DNA from: Anaeromyces robustus | Lineage: Eukaryota > Neocallimastigomycota > Neocallimastigomycetes > Neocallimastigales > Neocallimastigaceae | Assembly (NCBI GenBank): GCA_002104895.1 | Contig: MCFG01000059.1 | Location: forward strand, 79,501-143,500 | DNA length: 64,000 nucleotides | Direction: 5' to 3' | In this document: positions 14,801 through 36,116 of the stretch, one piece after another | Numbering within the stretch: the first letter of the stretch is position 1 | Layout of the letters: each line of letters starts with the position of its first letter | Notes under the pieces: model-generated | The model's database searches: none | The model's input: the letters and a program-made list of their open reading frames with translations, nothing else | What the model was told of the DNA's origin: nothing | Program-made: the position numbers and the translations under genes

Positions 14801-16105
14801 TAATAATATTTTTACATATTGATGATATTATATATTAATAACTTACTTTATTTTATAATTATTTGAAAAGACTGGGATAGAAGAACATTAGTAAATATTT
14901 TATCATGTTGTTATTGCCCACAAGTAATTGAAGATACTGAGTATAAGTTTATGCAAAGTGAAATTTATTATGTTCCAACTGAAAGTGATTATAACTCAAT
15001 TATAGAATATATTAAACAGATGCCATTAAATCAACTTCCAGATATTTTTGGAATTCATGATAATGGTGATATTGCAAGACAACTTTCAGAAACGAAACAG
15101 CTATTTGATTCAATTATATTAACTCAAGAAAAGACTGGAAATGATAGTAGTAATGCAAAATCAAGTGATGAAATTGTTACAGAAATTTCATCGGGTATAT
15201 TAGATAGTTTACCTGATCAATATTCGGTAAAAGAAGCTATGGAGAAGTTCCCAGTTAATTATAATGAAAGTATGAATACTGTATTAATACAAGAAATGGT
15301 TAGATTCAACAAGTTGTTAGATGTTATCCGTAAAAGTATGATTGATATACAAAAAGCAATTAAAGGTTTAGTTGTTATGTCTCAAGATCTTGAAGAAATA
15401 TATAAAGCTATATTGGTAAATAAGGTTCCAAGTAAATGGGCACAAAAATCATATCCATCATTAAAACCGCTTGGTAGTTATGTTAATGATTTATTATCAA
15501 GATTAAAATTCTTTGATAATTGGTATAGAAAAGGTCGTCCAAATGTTTTTTGGATGTCTGGATTTTTCTTTACACAATCATTTATAACAGGTATGTTTTT
15601 CGTTTTTATAAATATTAAAAATAAACTTAAATATATTGATATATATTAATTATTTAATTTTAAAAAATCATAATTTCTCTATAAAAAAGCAACATTACAA
15701 AATTATTCTCGTAAATATGTTATACCAATTGATGAACTTGTTCTTGATTTTGAAATTCTTAAAGAAGATAATATAGATTCTTCGCCATCGGATGGTGTTT
15801 ATGTAAATGGACTATTTCTTGAGGGTGCTCGATGGGATAGAAATAAGAAAGCAATTAATGAAAGTTATTCAAAAGTTCTATATGATAATTTACCTATAAT
15901 ATGGTTTAAACCTGTAAAATCTATTGACAAAAATACGAAGTTCAAGTATCATTGTCCTGTATATAAGACAAGTTCAAGAAGAGGTGTTTTATCAACAACT
16001 GGTCATTCAACGAATTTTGTAATTGCTATTGATTTACCTATTGATAAACCTGAAAGGCATTGGATTCTCAGAGGTGTTGCAATTTTACTTCAACTTGATG
16101 ATTAG
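1580..16105 (+). CDS. DNAH7: Inner-arm axonemal dynein heavy chain (DNAH3/7/12 class)
   Basis: Motor subunit of a single-headed inner dynein arm that drives flagellar beating, here of zoospores. Twenty-three exons join in frame: 1580-1847, 1961-2222, 2305-2333, 2426-2535, 2629-2812, 2933-2978, 3055-3330, 3464-4103, 4186-4364, 4449-5371, 5522-5766, 5941-6084, 6172-7102, 7210-7547, 7654-7686, 7769-8623, 8718-13472, 13618-13895, 14006-14450, 14533-14596, 14674-14784, 14871-15590, 15690-16105. The product is 4083 residues; human DNAH7 is about 4020. After the linker come AAA1 Walker A GPAGTGKT (1408-1415) with [11 protein letters not shown]2 GEPFAGKT (1689-1696), AAA3 GPTGTGKS (2038-2045) with FIDDLNMP, and AAA4 GVGGSGRQS (about 2400). 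A coiled-coil stalk with the microtubule-binding region, AAA5, AAA6 and the C-terminal cap ([10 protein letters not shown]) follow. Exon 17 alone is 4755 nt. An intron splits the last Gly codon of the AAA1 P-loop. The symbol is by class; DNAH3 or DNAH12 orthology is equally possible. Confidence 0.96.
2860..2904. repeat. (ATA)n in dynein intron 5
   Basis: AAT-class trinucleotide run inside the intron between exons 5 and 6. It has no effect on the reading frame. Confidence 0.85.
5792..5879. repeat. (AAT)n in dynein intron 11
   Basis: Two AAT runs separated by a single CAT interruption fill most of the 174-nt intron between exons 11 and 12. This makes it the longest intron in the gene. Confidence 0.85.
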
Positions 16106-17288
16106 TTAAATTATACTAATAGTACTTATATATTTATAATAATATTCAAAAATATTAAAACTATTATAGAATATTAAAATTATTAAATAAAATGTAGGTT
16201 TTATCAATGAAAAGTATAACTGTAATATTTATTACTTTATTTTTAGCATTTAAAAAGTTTTTTTTTTTATTTTAATTATGAATCTATAAATTATCTATGA
16301 AATCATTGTTAATTATAAAATACACAGTACTATTTTTTGGTATTATATTCTAAAATAAATATTTTATATTTTAACTAAGTTTTATTTAATAAAAATAGTA
16401 TATTATATATAAAATCATAAAAAATTTATAATTGAAAATAGTAATTTATAATAGAATATTAAATTAAAAATTAACTGTCGTAAATTCTACAAAAAAAAAA
16501 AATTTACATTATAACATAGTACTATATATTACAAAATTGCTATTGAATTTAAAAAAATTAAATGTGTAATGTTAAATAAATTATTTAACTATTTTATATT
16601 TTATATTTTATATTTTATATTTTACATTTTTTAATAATAAATTATATAAAAATAGAAATATTTAAAATAAAGATCAAACGTGTAATGAATTAAAGAACAG
16701 TTATATATTATGTATTCTTTAATTATATTTATATTTTAGTATTTTATATCACGATACTTCATTTAATGGTATTTTATGAATTTTTAATTTTAATTTTTAT
16801 ATATTTATCAATTTGAATATTTTATAATTATTTTTTATATATATAAATTATATAAAAAAAGTATATTTTTACATAATAATAAATATATGATTATAAAAAA
16901 AGTTTTCTAAGAAATGCTTATTTGTTATATATAAAAAAAGTATATTTTTACATAATAATAAATATATGATTATAAAAAAATTTTTTTCTAAGAAATGCTT
17001 ATTTGTTATATGCCTTTTTTTTATTATTATTTTACATAAAATTATTTAACAATTTTATATTATTCAAATATAATAATATGAAATGGTAATTATATATATT
17101 TATATATATGAGTAAAATGTTACTAATTTTATGAAATATAAAAATATATATTAATTATTTATTATTATAATAAATTTATTATTTCAATAATCAATAGTAT
17201 TGATAAGTTAAGTAGTAAAAATATTAATAAAGAATTATATATGTGTTAATATATAGATATGTAATAATAATTGAATTTGGATTAAAGA
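16106..17288. other. Convergent intergenic spacer
   Basis: Spacer between the 3' ends of the dynein gene (plus) and the G-alpha gene (minus). It is almost pure A/T with no open frame worth calling. Its one distinct content is a 79-bp tandem duplication at 16849-17011, listed separately. Confidence 0.8.
16849..17011. repeat. 79-bp tandem duplication
   Basis: Two direct copies with a period of 79 nt start at about 16849 and 16928. Each runs from TATATAAAAAAAG through CTAAGAAATGCTTATTTG. The copies differ only in a T run of about five extra bases in the second one, so the duplication looks recent. Confidence 0.85.
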
Positions 17289-19466
<2,178 letters not shown>

Positions 19467-20794
19467 TTTTTTAAAGTTTATTTAATAATCAAAACTTTTT
19501 CTTTTTATTATATATTATTTAAATATTTAAATTATATAGATATAATATATATTAATAAAAATTTGGAAATATATATATTGTTTTTTTTTTATTTATTTAA
19601 TATTTGTTTGGAATATATAAGATATTTGAATATGTACTATGAATGATTATTAAGTGTTGTGCTCTAGAATAATGAGATCATTAGAAAAGAATTAGTTTGA
19701 TTAAATTAATTTATTTTTTATTTTATTTTCTTGAATGAATTAATGAAGTATAATTTATATTATATATGTTAGTTTATAATAAATTTATTTAAATAATTAC
19801 ATTTCTCCAGTTAAATAATACTTTTTATTTTTAATAATATAGATAATATTTTTTATTTATGTAATGAAAAAAAAAAAAAAATAAAAAAAAAATAAAACAA
19901 AAGTAAAATTATATATACAATAAAAAATTAAATAACAATACTACTAAAATATATATAAATTTCTTTTAAAAGTATATATGTGATATTATTTTTATTTTAA
20001 GATTATAAAATAACATTAAATTTTATAATATTTCAATAAAGTTTCACTTTTTTGCATAAATAAATAAATTAAATATTTATATTTTCCTATTTGTAATAAT
20101 AATATAACAATAATAATATAAATTAAAATTATTTAATAGTAATTAAAAATAGTTAAACTGTATCCATTTTATTTTCAATAAATAAATATAATTTATAATT
20201 TATATATACTTAAAATAAAACATTTAATGGAAATAATTTAATAATATAATTAAAAAATTAACCATTTTTCTTTAGAATTTATTCTATCTAAAATATGATT
20301 TATAAAACAGTCAGGTATAATATAAATTGACATTTGATTTATAAAAAAGATATAAATAAGATATTGTTCATATATTACTAATAATATAATATAATATAAT
20401 ATAATATAATATAATATAATAAAATATAATATAATGAAAAATAAAAATATAAAAACTAAGTGTTATATTAAAGATGCTGGTAAATTTAAAACGAAATATA
20501 TAAAATAAAATTTTAAAAATTAAATACTATGAAATTATGCAAATTATAATTGAATAATTTTTTAAATTTTATTTTTTATATATTATTATTATTATCATTT
20601 AAAATGTCAGACTTATTATTTTATGTTTTTGCATCTTATTAAATATTACTTAAATAATATATTATAAAAATAAGAACAAAATAAAGCAAAATACCAAAAA
20701 AATTTTTAAATATATTGGGTATTAACTTAGAATATTTATAAAATATAATTCAATATTTCTTTATTAATAAATAAATAAATAAAAAATAAATAAG

Positions 20795-20853
<59 letters not shown>

Positions 20854-20857
20854 AAAA

Positions 20858-20920
<63 letters not shown>

Positions 20921-21243
20921 AAAACAAATAAATAAACAAATAAACAAATAAATCAATAAATCAATCAATAAATAAATAAATATTTTTATTGGATATTTAT
21001 TAAAGTGTAAATAATATACAATACAATTTCAAAATATAAATATCTTTAAATATTTATATTTTCTTAATACATATTTACAGTTGAAATAAAAACTATAGTT
21101 AAAGATATGTTAAAAAAAAATGTAATATAACTATATATAGGTTGTTTTTATATTCTATTTAATATTTAATTTTATAATTTTAATAGTATATTATACATGT
21201 ATTTTTCTATTAATAACATATTTTATTTTCTATCAGAAATATT
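19467..21243. other. Intergenic spacer with AATAT and AAAT repeats
   Basis: Spacer of nearly 1.8 kb between the G-alpha start and the ABCA stop, both on the minus strand. It holds A runs near 19867-19890, an AATAT pentanucleotide array at about 20381-20434 and a long AAAT array at 20764-20985. I see no gene in it; the open frames over the AAAT array are products of the repeat. Confidence 0.8.
20764..20985. repeat. (AAAT)n tetranucleotide array
   Basis: Over 200 nt of AAAT units with a few interruptions (AAAAAT, AAAC, AATC). On the coding strand of the ABCA gene it reads TTTA and lies about 260 nt past the stop codon. A tetranucleotide array cannot be maintained in frame, and it yields only artificial FIYL-type translations. 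Confidence 0.9.
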
Positions 21244-25386
<4,143 letters not shown>

Positions 25387-26277
25387 TTTTTTATTATTTT
25401 ATTATTTATAACAATTTTTTATAATTTACAATTAAAAAAAATTTAATTATACAAATAGAAAAAAAATAATATGATGATTTATAAGAAAAATAAAAAGTAT
25501 GTTTTCACTAAAAAAATATTAATTATAATTATTTTGTATTTAGAAAATATTATAAATTTTAATTTATAAAACTAATAAAATATTTTAACTTATTTTTTTT
25601 TTTCTTTAAATATAGTGGAAAAAATCTTTTTTAATTTTTATTATTAAATTTTAAAGAAGTTAATTTCATATGTATTTCTGTATTACTCTATTATTAAAAT
25701 AAGATTTAAAAGTATAATAAGTTTATTTAAAATAATGGTAATATATTAATTTAATATATATAAATGATAATCTCTATTATATATTTTTTTGATTTAACCC
25801 CCAAAAATAGTAATAATTAATTTCAAAGTGGAAAAAAAATATTAGATTATTTCGGAAAAATATATTAAAATATAAATATATAGATATTTATTGAGTGGGA
25901 AAAAGGTATTATTTGGTAAACTTTTTATTATTAACTTTTTATTAAAAATAATGACTTTTAATTTGAAATATAAAACTTGTACATATATAAATATTCATAA
26001 TAAGATATTATTATTATTATCATTGTTGTTGCCGTTAAAATTTATTATATATCTAAATAATATTTTAAATAAGAAGTTTTATGAAAAGAATTCTAAAAAA
26101 AAAAAAAAAAATGGTTTACTTTCTAAATATACAATATTTGCAAAATAATATATTAAAATTCTTTGTATATTTATTTAATAAAAAATACAAATATTTATTA
26201 AGTTTATTAAAAATATTTTTGTTATTATAATAACAAAATTTTGATAACATATATACTTTTTATAAATGTTATAAATT
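25387..26277. other. Intergenic spacer upstream of ABCA
   Basis: Spacer between the ABCA start codon and the WD40 stop codon, both on the minus strand. It should hold the ABCA promoter and the WD40 terminator. An 85-codon plus-strand open frame at 25891-26148 has Lys/Asn/Ile/Leu-only composition and no recognisable feature; I do not call it. Confidence 0.7.
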
Positions 26278-26887
26278 TTATATATTATTATTACTAGTAA
26301 TACTAGTAATACTATTATTGTTTCTATTATAATTATTATTATAATTATTATCCCATAATGAGATATAGTCTCTATCAATTGAGTAAATTTTTACACTTCC
26401 ATTATTAGTTCCAGCACATAGCCATTCATCATCTTTATTTTTTAATAAAATTATTATATTAAAAAAAAAAAAATTTTTTTTTTTTGATATTAATAAATAT
26501 TGATAAAAATATCAATGAAAATGTTTATATTTTTTAATTAAATATATCATTATTTTCTTTACCATCCGTTAATGATATACTAGATACTGAACTATCGTTT
26601 AAAAAAATATTATGTATTTCTGGTTCACCTCGTTTTAAATCCCAAAAACGTAAAGATGAATCGGAACCACCCGTAATCAATATATCAGCTTTATTCATCC
26701 ACTTAGATGATACAATACCACAGCTATCAGGTTCTAAATATCCTATTTTATGATTTAAAATATTAATAATAATAAAAATATTAATAAGAATAAACAAAAA
26801 CATAAGTAAATAGATAATAAATAAATAAAAATAAATAAATAAATAAATAAATATATAAAAGAACAAATAACTGAATAAATATATGAA

Positions 26888-26922
<35 letters not shown>

Positions 26923-27485
26923 ATTAATAAATAAATAAAAATAGTTAAAGATTATTCTAATTCTCACCTTCATGCTTTAATGTAAAAAGTGGGTTAGATA
27001 AATATCGAATATCATATATAATGGCACAATCGTCTGTTGAACAACTTACAATTTTTTGACCATCACGACTAAAATAGTTATTTTTATATAATGTAACATA
27101 ATTATATGATGTTAAATACACTAATATTTAATATATATATAAGAATAATTTATTCGCTAAATATATATTACCTCCATAATATTAAATTAATATCATTTTG
27201 AGGTGTATTTATATTTTTATGCTGTTGACTATTTGTATCAATTAAATATATAGCATTACCACTGTAATCTTCTTCACTACCGATAAACGTTCCACATGAT
27301 AAAAGATTTCCTATTTATAATTAGTTATAATTTTAATACTATGGAATCATATCAAATAAATATTAAAATATTAATAAAAGATATGAAATAAACCTGTAGG
27401 CGATAATGATATACATGATATTCTCCCAGAAAACTTTTTTCTACAATCTATAGCATTCTCATTAATATCATACATTTTTACCTAT

Positions 27486-27541
<56 letters not shown>

Positions 27542-28851
27542 TATATTTATTTATTTATTTATATATTTATTTATTATTATTATTGTTATTATTGATAATG
27601 ATTATAAAAGTATGCTATTTTTTTTAAAAATATTATTAATATATAATAATTATTAAACTTACAATCCCTCCATGTTCACATTCAAAACCTGTAAATAATA
27701 AATTATTACAATTTTTAATTCCAAAAGTAATATCACATGCAGAATAACTTGAAGGGTAACCAAGTTTATTTTGATGCCAAGAATTATCATTTGGTGATTC
27801 AATTTCATCTTCTCCTTTTTCACAGTATAAAATAACTACACTTATTATTATATTAACAATCATTTTAATGAAATTATTAAATATTTTAAATATTTTGAAT
27901 TAACTTTAGTTAGTTTAATTAAAAAAAAAAAAAAAAGATTTATATTATATATACCCATCATCAGAACATGAAGCAACAACTTCTTTATCATAATATTCTG
28001 GATGTACAGCTAATCTATTAATATTTGCTCTATGTTGTTGACCTTTTTATATTATTTAAATTAGAATAAGGTAGTTTATTATATATATGATTAAAAGAAA
28101 AAATTATTTATTACCAATAATATGTTCACACTGAAAAGTTTTTCTATTCCAGACTTCAATTCTTTTGTCAAATCCAGAAGTATAAATATATTTTCCACTA
28201 TTCGAAATTTTAACATCTGATATTGTTGAATAATTTTCTTCAGTTGCTATATATAAAAATTATTTTAAAATTATTATTATAAATTATATATAATAAACTT
28301 TAAATAATATGAAAGAGAAGAAAGAAATATATATATAATTACCACCATAAGTAGAAGTTTCATTATGTGTTGAACATACGTTAGCATATCCTAATAATAT
28401 ACATTATATTAATAAAAAGTTAAATAATATATTATTTTAATATATTTTTTACCATCTTCCAATATAGATGTTATAAAGTTATCTTTCTGAACATCAGGTT
28501 GATTTACACAACATCCAGCAGCAACATATGTTTTTTTAGTATTTTCATTTAAATCAGTAAATAAAGCAATTTCAGTTATTGGCCCACTATTATGTTTGAT
28601 AGTAGCAATATTGTTATACAAATATGGTATTTTTTCATTAACATTTCTATTAAACTTTAAAATATATTTATTAAATTGCATGAGTTTGTCCAAAATAATA
28701 ATAATAATTAATTAATATATAAAAAAAATTAAATGGTAAAAAATAGTTGTTTATAGTATAATAGTAATTAATAGTTTACATTTTTGTCGTAATATATTTC
28801 TTGATGATTAAAAAAGCTGGAGAAAGTTGAAAAAAAAGAATGAGGCTTCAT
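26278..28851 (-). CDS. WD40-repeat beta-propeller protein
   Basis: Likely a protein-interaction scaffold; no enzymatic part is visible. Eleven minus-strand exons join in frame: 28851-28780, 28654-28453, 28390-28343, 28246-28115, 28042-27955, 27840-27663, 27481-27394, 27310-27172, 27068-26968, 26742-26563, 26432-26278, giving 460 residues. At least six blades can be seen from the pattern of strand, Gly-Asp and Trp-Asp endings, such as YTSGFDKRIEVWN, VASCSDDGVVILY, VSCSTDDCAIIYDIR, ITGGSDSSLRFWDLKRG and CAGTNNGSVKIYS. The N-terminus (MKPHSFFSTFSSFFNHQE) lies outside the propeller, and the C-terminus ends in an Asn/Ser/Thr-rich tail. The introns hold ATTT and AAAT arrays (27486-27575, 26829-26945). 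I do not recognise the family beyond the fold. Confidence 0.85.
26829..26945. repeat. (AAAT)n in WD40 intron 10
   Basis: Imperfect AAAT array filling the intron between exon 9 and exon 10 of the WD40 gene (26743-26967). Confidence 0.85.
27486..27577. repeat. (ATTT)n in WD40 intron 6
   Basis: ATTT array broken twice by ATAT, inside the intron between exons 6 and 7 (27482-27662). Its strand sense is opposite to that of the array in intron 26743-26967 of the same gene. Confidence 0.85.
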
Positions 28852-29146
28852 AGTTACTTCAAAAAAAAAAGAAAAAAAAATAAAAAAATAAAAATAAAAA
28901 TAAAAATAAATTTTAACATTAAAATATAAAAAATTAATTATTATAAAAAAAATTAAAAATTATGAATACTTTTCTTATTTCTGTATATTAAGATATCATT
29001 ATCATCTGTTATAAATTTTCCTCTTTGAACATTTTATTTATAATATATATTTTTTTATTAAAATTATATAAAATATTTTAATATATATTATAATAATAAT
29101 AATCAAAGTATAACATATAGTCATTAATTATTTATATTAAATAGAA

Positions 29147-29625
29147 TTATAACCTTTTTATGAAATCTTCATGAAATTCTAATATATCATGGGTTATTCT
29201 ATCGGGAAGAAATTTATTTAATAATTCTAAAGAAATACCAATGGTAATATAGTTTTTATCAAAACCAAGAATAAATAATACAAGCTTCTGTTCATATAAT
29301 GAAAAAGGTACATGAATTATATCTCCATCATGTAAATCACTAAAGTCAATCATCGAATTGAATTCTGATAAAAACCTTCTTTGTTCAATTGACATATAAG
29401 GTTTAATAATGAATCCTTTATTTCTCACACTACTTCTTAATTCTTTATATATATCATATATGTGATAATCAACATATATGTGTAAATTTAGAAGTTCTTC
29501 CTTTTTAATTTATTTAATGTTATTGAATAATTGAATGATTAATTATAATTATTATTATTATAACAACAATATATAAATAATGATAATAATGATAATATAA
29601 TAATAAAAAAAATAATAACAACAAT

Positions 29626-29674
<49 letters not shown>

Positions 29675-29854
29675 ATTAATTAATTATGGTATTTTTTTTC
29701 TTAAAATTAACGATTATATAATGAATTATATATATAATCAATAATTGTATTTGATTTTTACTATACTTAAATTTTCAATATATTTGTGAAATTCATCTTG
29801 ATTTTCAATATTTTCTAATATTTTTTTTGTTTCATTAAAACGGCTAGCGTTCAT
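29147..29854 (-). CDS. Uncharacterised 148-residue protein
   Basis: Two minus-strand exons, 29854-29762 and 29500-29147, join in phase 0 to 148 residues (MNASRFNETKK... ending HEDFIKRL). Composition is ordinary and soluble, with a predicted helical first half and a hydrophobic strand (KLVLFILGFD) in the second half; there is no signal peptide or membrane helix. Codon content is clearly richer in G/C than the flanks. The gene lies between the WD40 gene (295 nt away) and the ankyrin gene, all on the minus strand. I do not recognise the family. An alternative donor 4 nt upstream of the one chosen would break the frame. Confidence 0.6.
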
Positions 29855-29908
29855 TATGTTTTTTTATTACAACCATATTAAAATTAAATAATGAAATATA
29901 TTTAAATA

Positions 29909-29940
<32 letters not shown>

Positions 29941-30480
29941 TTTACTTAACAAATTTTAATAATAATAAATTTATTTTTTTAAAAATAAAATAAATTAATA
30001 AAATAAATAAAGTAATACATATATATATAATCATTTTTAAGAATTTTATTAATTTTTTTTTCAAGCGCAAGCCACATAATATAATGTCATTGCTTATTTT
30101 ATTAATTTTGTTATTTGTAAAAATGAGTATTTTAATAAAATTGAAAAAAGAAAAAAATAATTGATATAAAAATTAAATAAAATAAAATAAGTAATTAAAT
30201 TATTTTACTTATAAATTTAATCTATAACTTTTAAATATATTAAATTATAAAAATGATTGCAATTGTATATTATATAAAAATAATATAAATCATATCTTAA
30301 AAGAATATATATTATCATTATTATTATTATTATTATTATTATTTTCAAGTAAACATTTTTAAAGAAATATTATCTATATATAAAAAATAAGCGACAACAA
30401 CAACAATAATAATTTTCATAAAAAATAAACTAAATATTTGTTTATTTATATAAATATATTATATTTCATTAATGAAACTA
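29855..30480. other. Intergenic spacer
   Basis: A/T-rich spacer between two minus-strand genes. It contains short TA and AAAT runs and an ATT run at about 30315-30340. I see no gene or clear regulatory motif. Confidence 0.75.
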
Positions 30481-33159
30481 TTATAGTAATCCTAAAAAAT
30501 CATTCGTATTTGAACTTAAATTATGATCAGAACAACTTTTGTGGATATTATGACAAAATTCTCTTTCAAGATTTTCTGAACTACGACGATAATATTTATA
30601 CTTATTAGATTGGCTTTCTCTTTGCTCATTTACAATTGGTTTTAGTTTGAAATATTGTTTTATTAAATTTATTATTTCAATATTACCATTTTTTTGTGCA
30701 ATATCTAAAGCTGTTAATCCTTCTACATTCCATTGTTTAACATTAATATTAGGTTGCTTTAATAAAAATTCTACTAATCGTACATGACCATTAATTGTTG
30801 CTTTTATTAAAGCAGTTTCATTTAACGTATCTTTTATATTTATATCAATTAAATTCATATCAAGAAAAAGTTTAACAATAGATAGATACCCTCTTTCAGC
30901 TGCTGTGAAAAATGGTGTACTAATATTCATAACATCTAATCCAGGACTGCTTTTTGGTTTATTATTAAAAGTTCTAATGCTACCTAGAGAATTTACACTT
31001 ATATCATCAGCACTATAGAAACTTCCATTTTTAATAGTTAAATTACCAAGAAATAAGGATACTATTTCGGCTTGACCACTATTTACAGCACATTGTAATA
31101 ATTTAATATTAGTATCACCATGACCAGAGTATATATCTGATCTTTTACTTTCTAATATCAATTTAACTACTTCATAATGACCCCTTTTATTAAAATTTTA
31201 ATTTTGAATTTTTTAAATTTTTATAAATATAAAAATAATAATTTTTTTTACAAAAGAAAAAACATATATTATTTATTTATTATTTATAGATTATAAAAAA
31301 ATTAATTAATAAATGAATAATAAATTATAGTTTTTATTGTAAATAATATATTTATAAAGAATATTATTTTTTAAATTTTTATAAATATACTTTTCTATAG
31401 CAGTTATTAATGCTGTTTCTCCAATTTCATTTTCAATATTAAATTTAACCTTTTTATTTAAAAGAAAGATATTAATTGCATCAAAGTTACCTCGTTCAGC
31501 TGCTGTCATAGCAGGCGTATAACCAAAATTATTTTGAGTATTAATGGATATTTTTTTATACTCTAATAATTGATAAATAATATCACTACTAGAATACATT
31601 GCTGCATATGTTAATGCTGTATTACCTTCATTATCTTTGATATTCACATTGATTTTTGACTGTTTTAACAAAAGTTCAATTATTTCTTCTTGTTTCTTAA
31701 TGATAGCAATCATTAACGGAGTTTTTCCACTTGGATCTTTCCAATTTATATTAATTCGAGAGGATTTTAATAAAATCTTTACTTTTTCTATATCACCAAT
31801 ACATACTACAACAAAAAACAATGAATATTTTAAGTGTTCATTCATATTAACATCAGCTTTCCTTCCAGATTTTATTAATTCAATTAATTCTTTATTATCA
31901 TCATTATACCAATATTTCATTGTATTCTTTTTAATATATAACATAATATTTATATATAATATAATATTTATATATAATATAAAAAAAATATTAATATTTA
32001 TAAATTATATTAATTTGTATGTAATAATTATATTAGTATATATTACTTTAAATTCTTCTGATAATTGGCTTTGATAATTAATATTTGGATATTTTAAAAG
32101 TAATTTTACTATATCAAAATATCCTTTTTCTGCAGTTGCAACTAATACTGGTATACCATCACTATTCCTTATGTTTACATTAATACCATTAAATTTTAAT
32201 AATTCTCTAACAACATCAGTATGTCCATTCATAGCCGCTTTCATTAATGCTGTCTGAAAATTAATATCTTGTTTATTTACATCAATATATGGATGTGTTA
32301 ATAATAATTTTACAACCTCTACTTCACCATCAGCTGCTGCTTTCATTAATGATGTTCTTCCCATATCATCCGTTATATTAATATTTATACATTGTTTAAG
32401 AACTTTTTTTAATGTATGTAAGTCACCAGTTTGAATTATTAAGTCTAATGGTGTTTCACCATGATTATTTTTTAAATCAACAATACAATATTCATCTAAT
32501 AATCTATTAATTGATTCAATGTCTCTTTCTTTACAAGCTGCAAGAAGTCTAACACTGTTAATTATCACATCATATTTTGACAATATTGTTGGAAATATAT
32601 CATTATATTCATTTTTTGCTGATTGATAAACCCATATAAAAGATTGAATTATATAAATATATTCTTGTAATGCAAACATTTGCTCTTTATGACAATCGAT
32701 AAACTTTTTTAAAGTATCAGTATTATTTATAATTTTACCACCTTTACTCTTCCTTTCAGTTAATAAATTAACAATAGCTGCATTGATAGTTTTTTTACTA
32801 ACAATACACACTAAATTTGAATAAACAAGAGCACATTGTACCCATATTATATTATTACTAACTCGTTGATATACATATTCTTGTAATTCTTCATAACATT
32901 TTACAAATAAATTAAAATTGGACTTATTTAATATAATAGATAAAAAATTGTGAAATAAAACATTTTCTATTAAAATACGATTATTTTGAACAATTTTCTT
33001 TCTTATATCTTCTTTAGGTTTATCAATTTCTATATGTCTTAGTTTTTTTTGACCTGAATCATAATATTCAATACATTTTTCCATAATTTCATTTATTCGT
33101 ATTTGTTTCCAGGTCGGAAAATAATCATCATCTTTATTATTCAAATATTCATTCTCCAT
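30481..33159 (-). CDS. Ankyrin-repeat protein
   Basis: Three minus-strand exons, 33159-32047, 31926-31391 and 31183-30481, join in frame to 783 residues. About the first 220 residues (from MENEYLNNKDDDYF) are a helical non-ankyrin region. From there to about residue 720 I count roughly fourteen ankyrin repeats, with units such as GRTSLMKAAADGEVEVVKLL, GKTPLMIAIIKKQEEIIELL and NETALIKATINGHVRLVEFL. One repeat is interrupted by a Ser/Gly-rich loop (about 615-640). The tail is basic, with Cys/His/Ser. There is no signal peptide or membrane helix, so a cytosolic interaction protein is likely. Both introns fall within repeat units and keep the frame. The partner is unknown. Ankyrin proteins of this kind form large families in early-diverging fungi. 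Confidence 0.88.
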
Positions 33160-34231
33160 TATAAATTTATAATTAAGTTAATAAAGTAATAGTATTATAA
33201 ATTATTATTATTTATATTATTCCTTTATCATTAACAATTATTTACTAATAAAAATTATAAAAAATAAGCGAGATAATTATAATATTTTTTTTTTATAAAA
33301 AAAAAGTATTATTATAATAATAAATTGTGCAATATGAAGTTTAAAATAAATTGTATGTATACCAAAATATTTACTAAATAATATATTGAAAATATAAAAG
33401 TATAAGAATTAACATTCATAATTATTATAATTCTGCTATATTAATAATACTTTAAATTTTCATTTTAATAGAAAAGTTTATTTTTTTTTTTAATCAATAT
33501 ATTATAAATAAAATTTAATAAACACTATAAAAACTTAAGCTTGGTTTTAACTATAAAATTTTAATTAATAACTATTATTTTTTAATAATAGTATTCATTA
33601 TGATTAATTTAAAATGAATAAATTTAATTTATTTTTATAATCACAGATATTTTAATAAAAGAACTATCATTTTAACATTTTCCTTTATATTAAATAATTT
33701 TTATTATATTAATAGTGGTTTAATAGATTTTTCTCTTAAAGAAGTATTTTTTTTAACATTATGTTTAATAATATTAATAAAATCGAAATGTTAATTATGT
33801 ATAAACGATAATTAAATTTAAAAATGAAAAATAATAAAATAATAATGAAAATAATACTAAGAAAGGATTAATATTACATTGACAAATAATTTCAATTTTT
33901 ATTTTTTTATTCAGAAAAAAAATTAATATTATGAGACACCTTAAATATAATTTATATATAATAATAATTATTATACTCTATTTATTATAAAGATTAATTA
34001 TATTAAAAATAATTTATATTGAATTACTTTATTTAAAAGCTTTTATAAAAATAACCATTAATAAGAATAAAATAAACCAGCATATAGATATTAAACCTCT
34101 TCTCAGTGAAGCATTATTAGTATAATCTTAAAATTATTTCATTATTTTTTGTAATATATAAAAAAAATAATAATCTTTTAATTTCAATGTAACTTTTTTA
34201 AAAAAGAAAAATTTTATATATTATATATTTT
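33160..34231. other. Intergenic spacer
   Basis: About 1 kb of A/T-rich spacer between the ankyrin start and the GH5 stop. No open frame, repeat array or structured element stands out. Confidence 0.75.
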
Positions 34232-36115
<1,884 letters not shown>

Positions 36116-36116
36116 T

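Noticed and set aside
20736-20968. Two overlapping minus-strand frames of FIYL repeats
   Set aside because: Translation of the AAAT array in two frames; no sequence outside the repeat.
25891-26148. 85-codon plus-strand open frame
   Set aside because: Lys/Ile/Leu/Asn-only composition, no motif, ends in an A run; typical of random A/T DNA.
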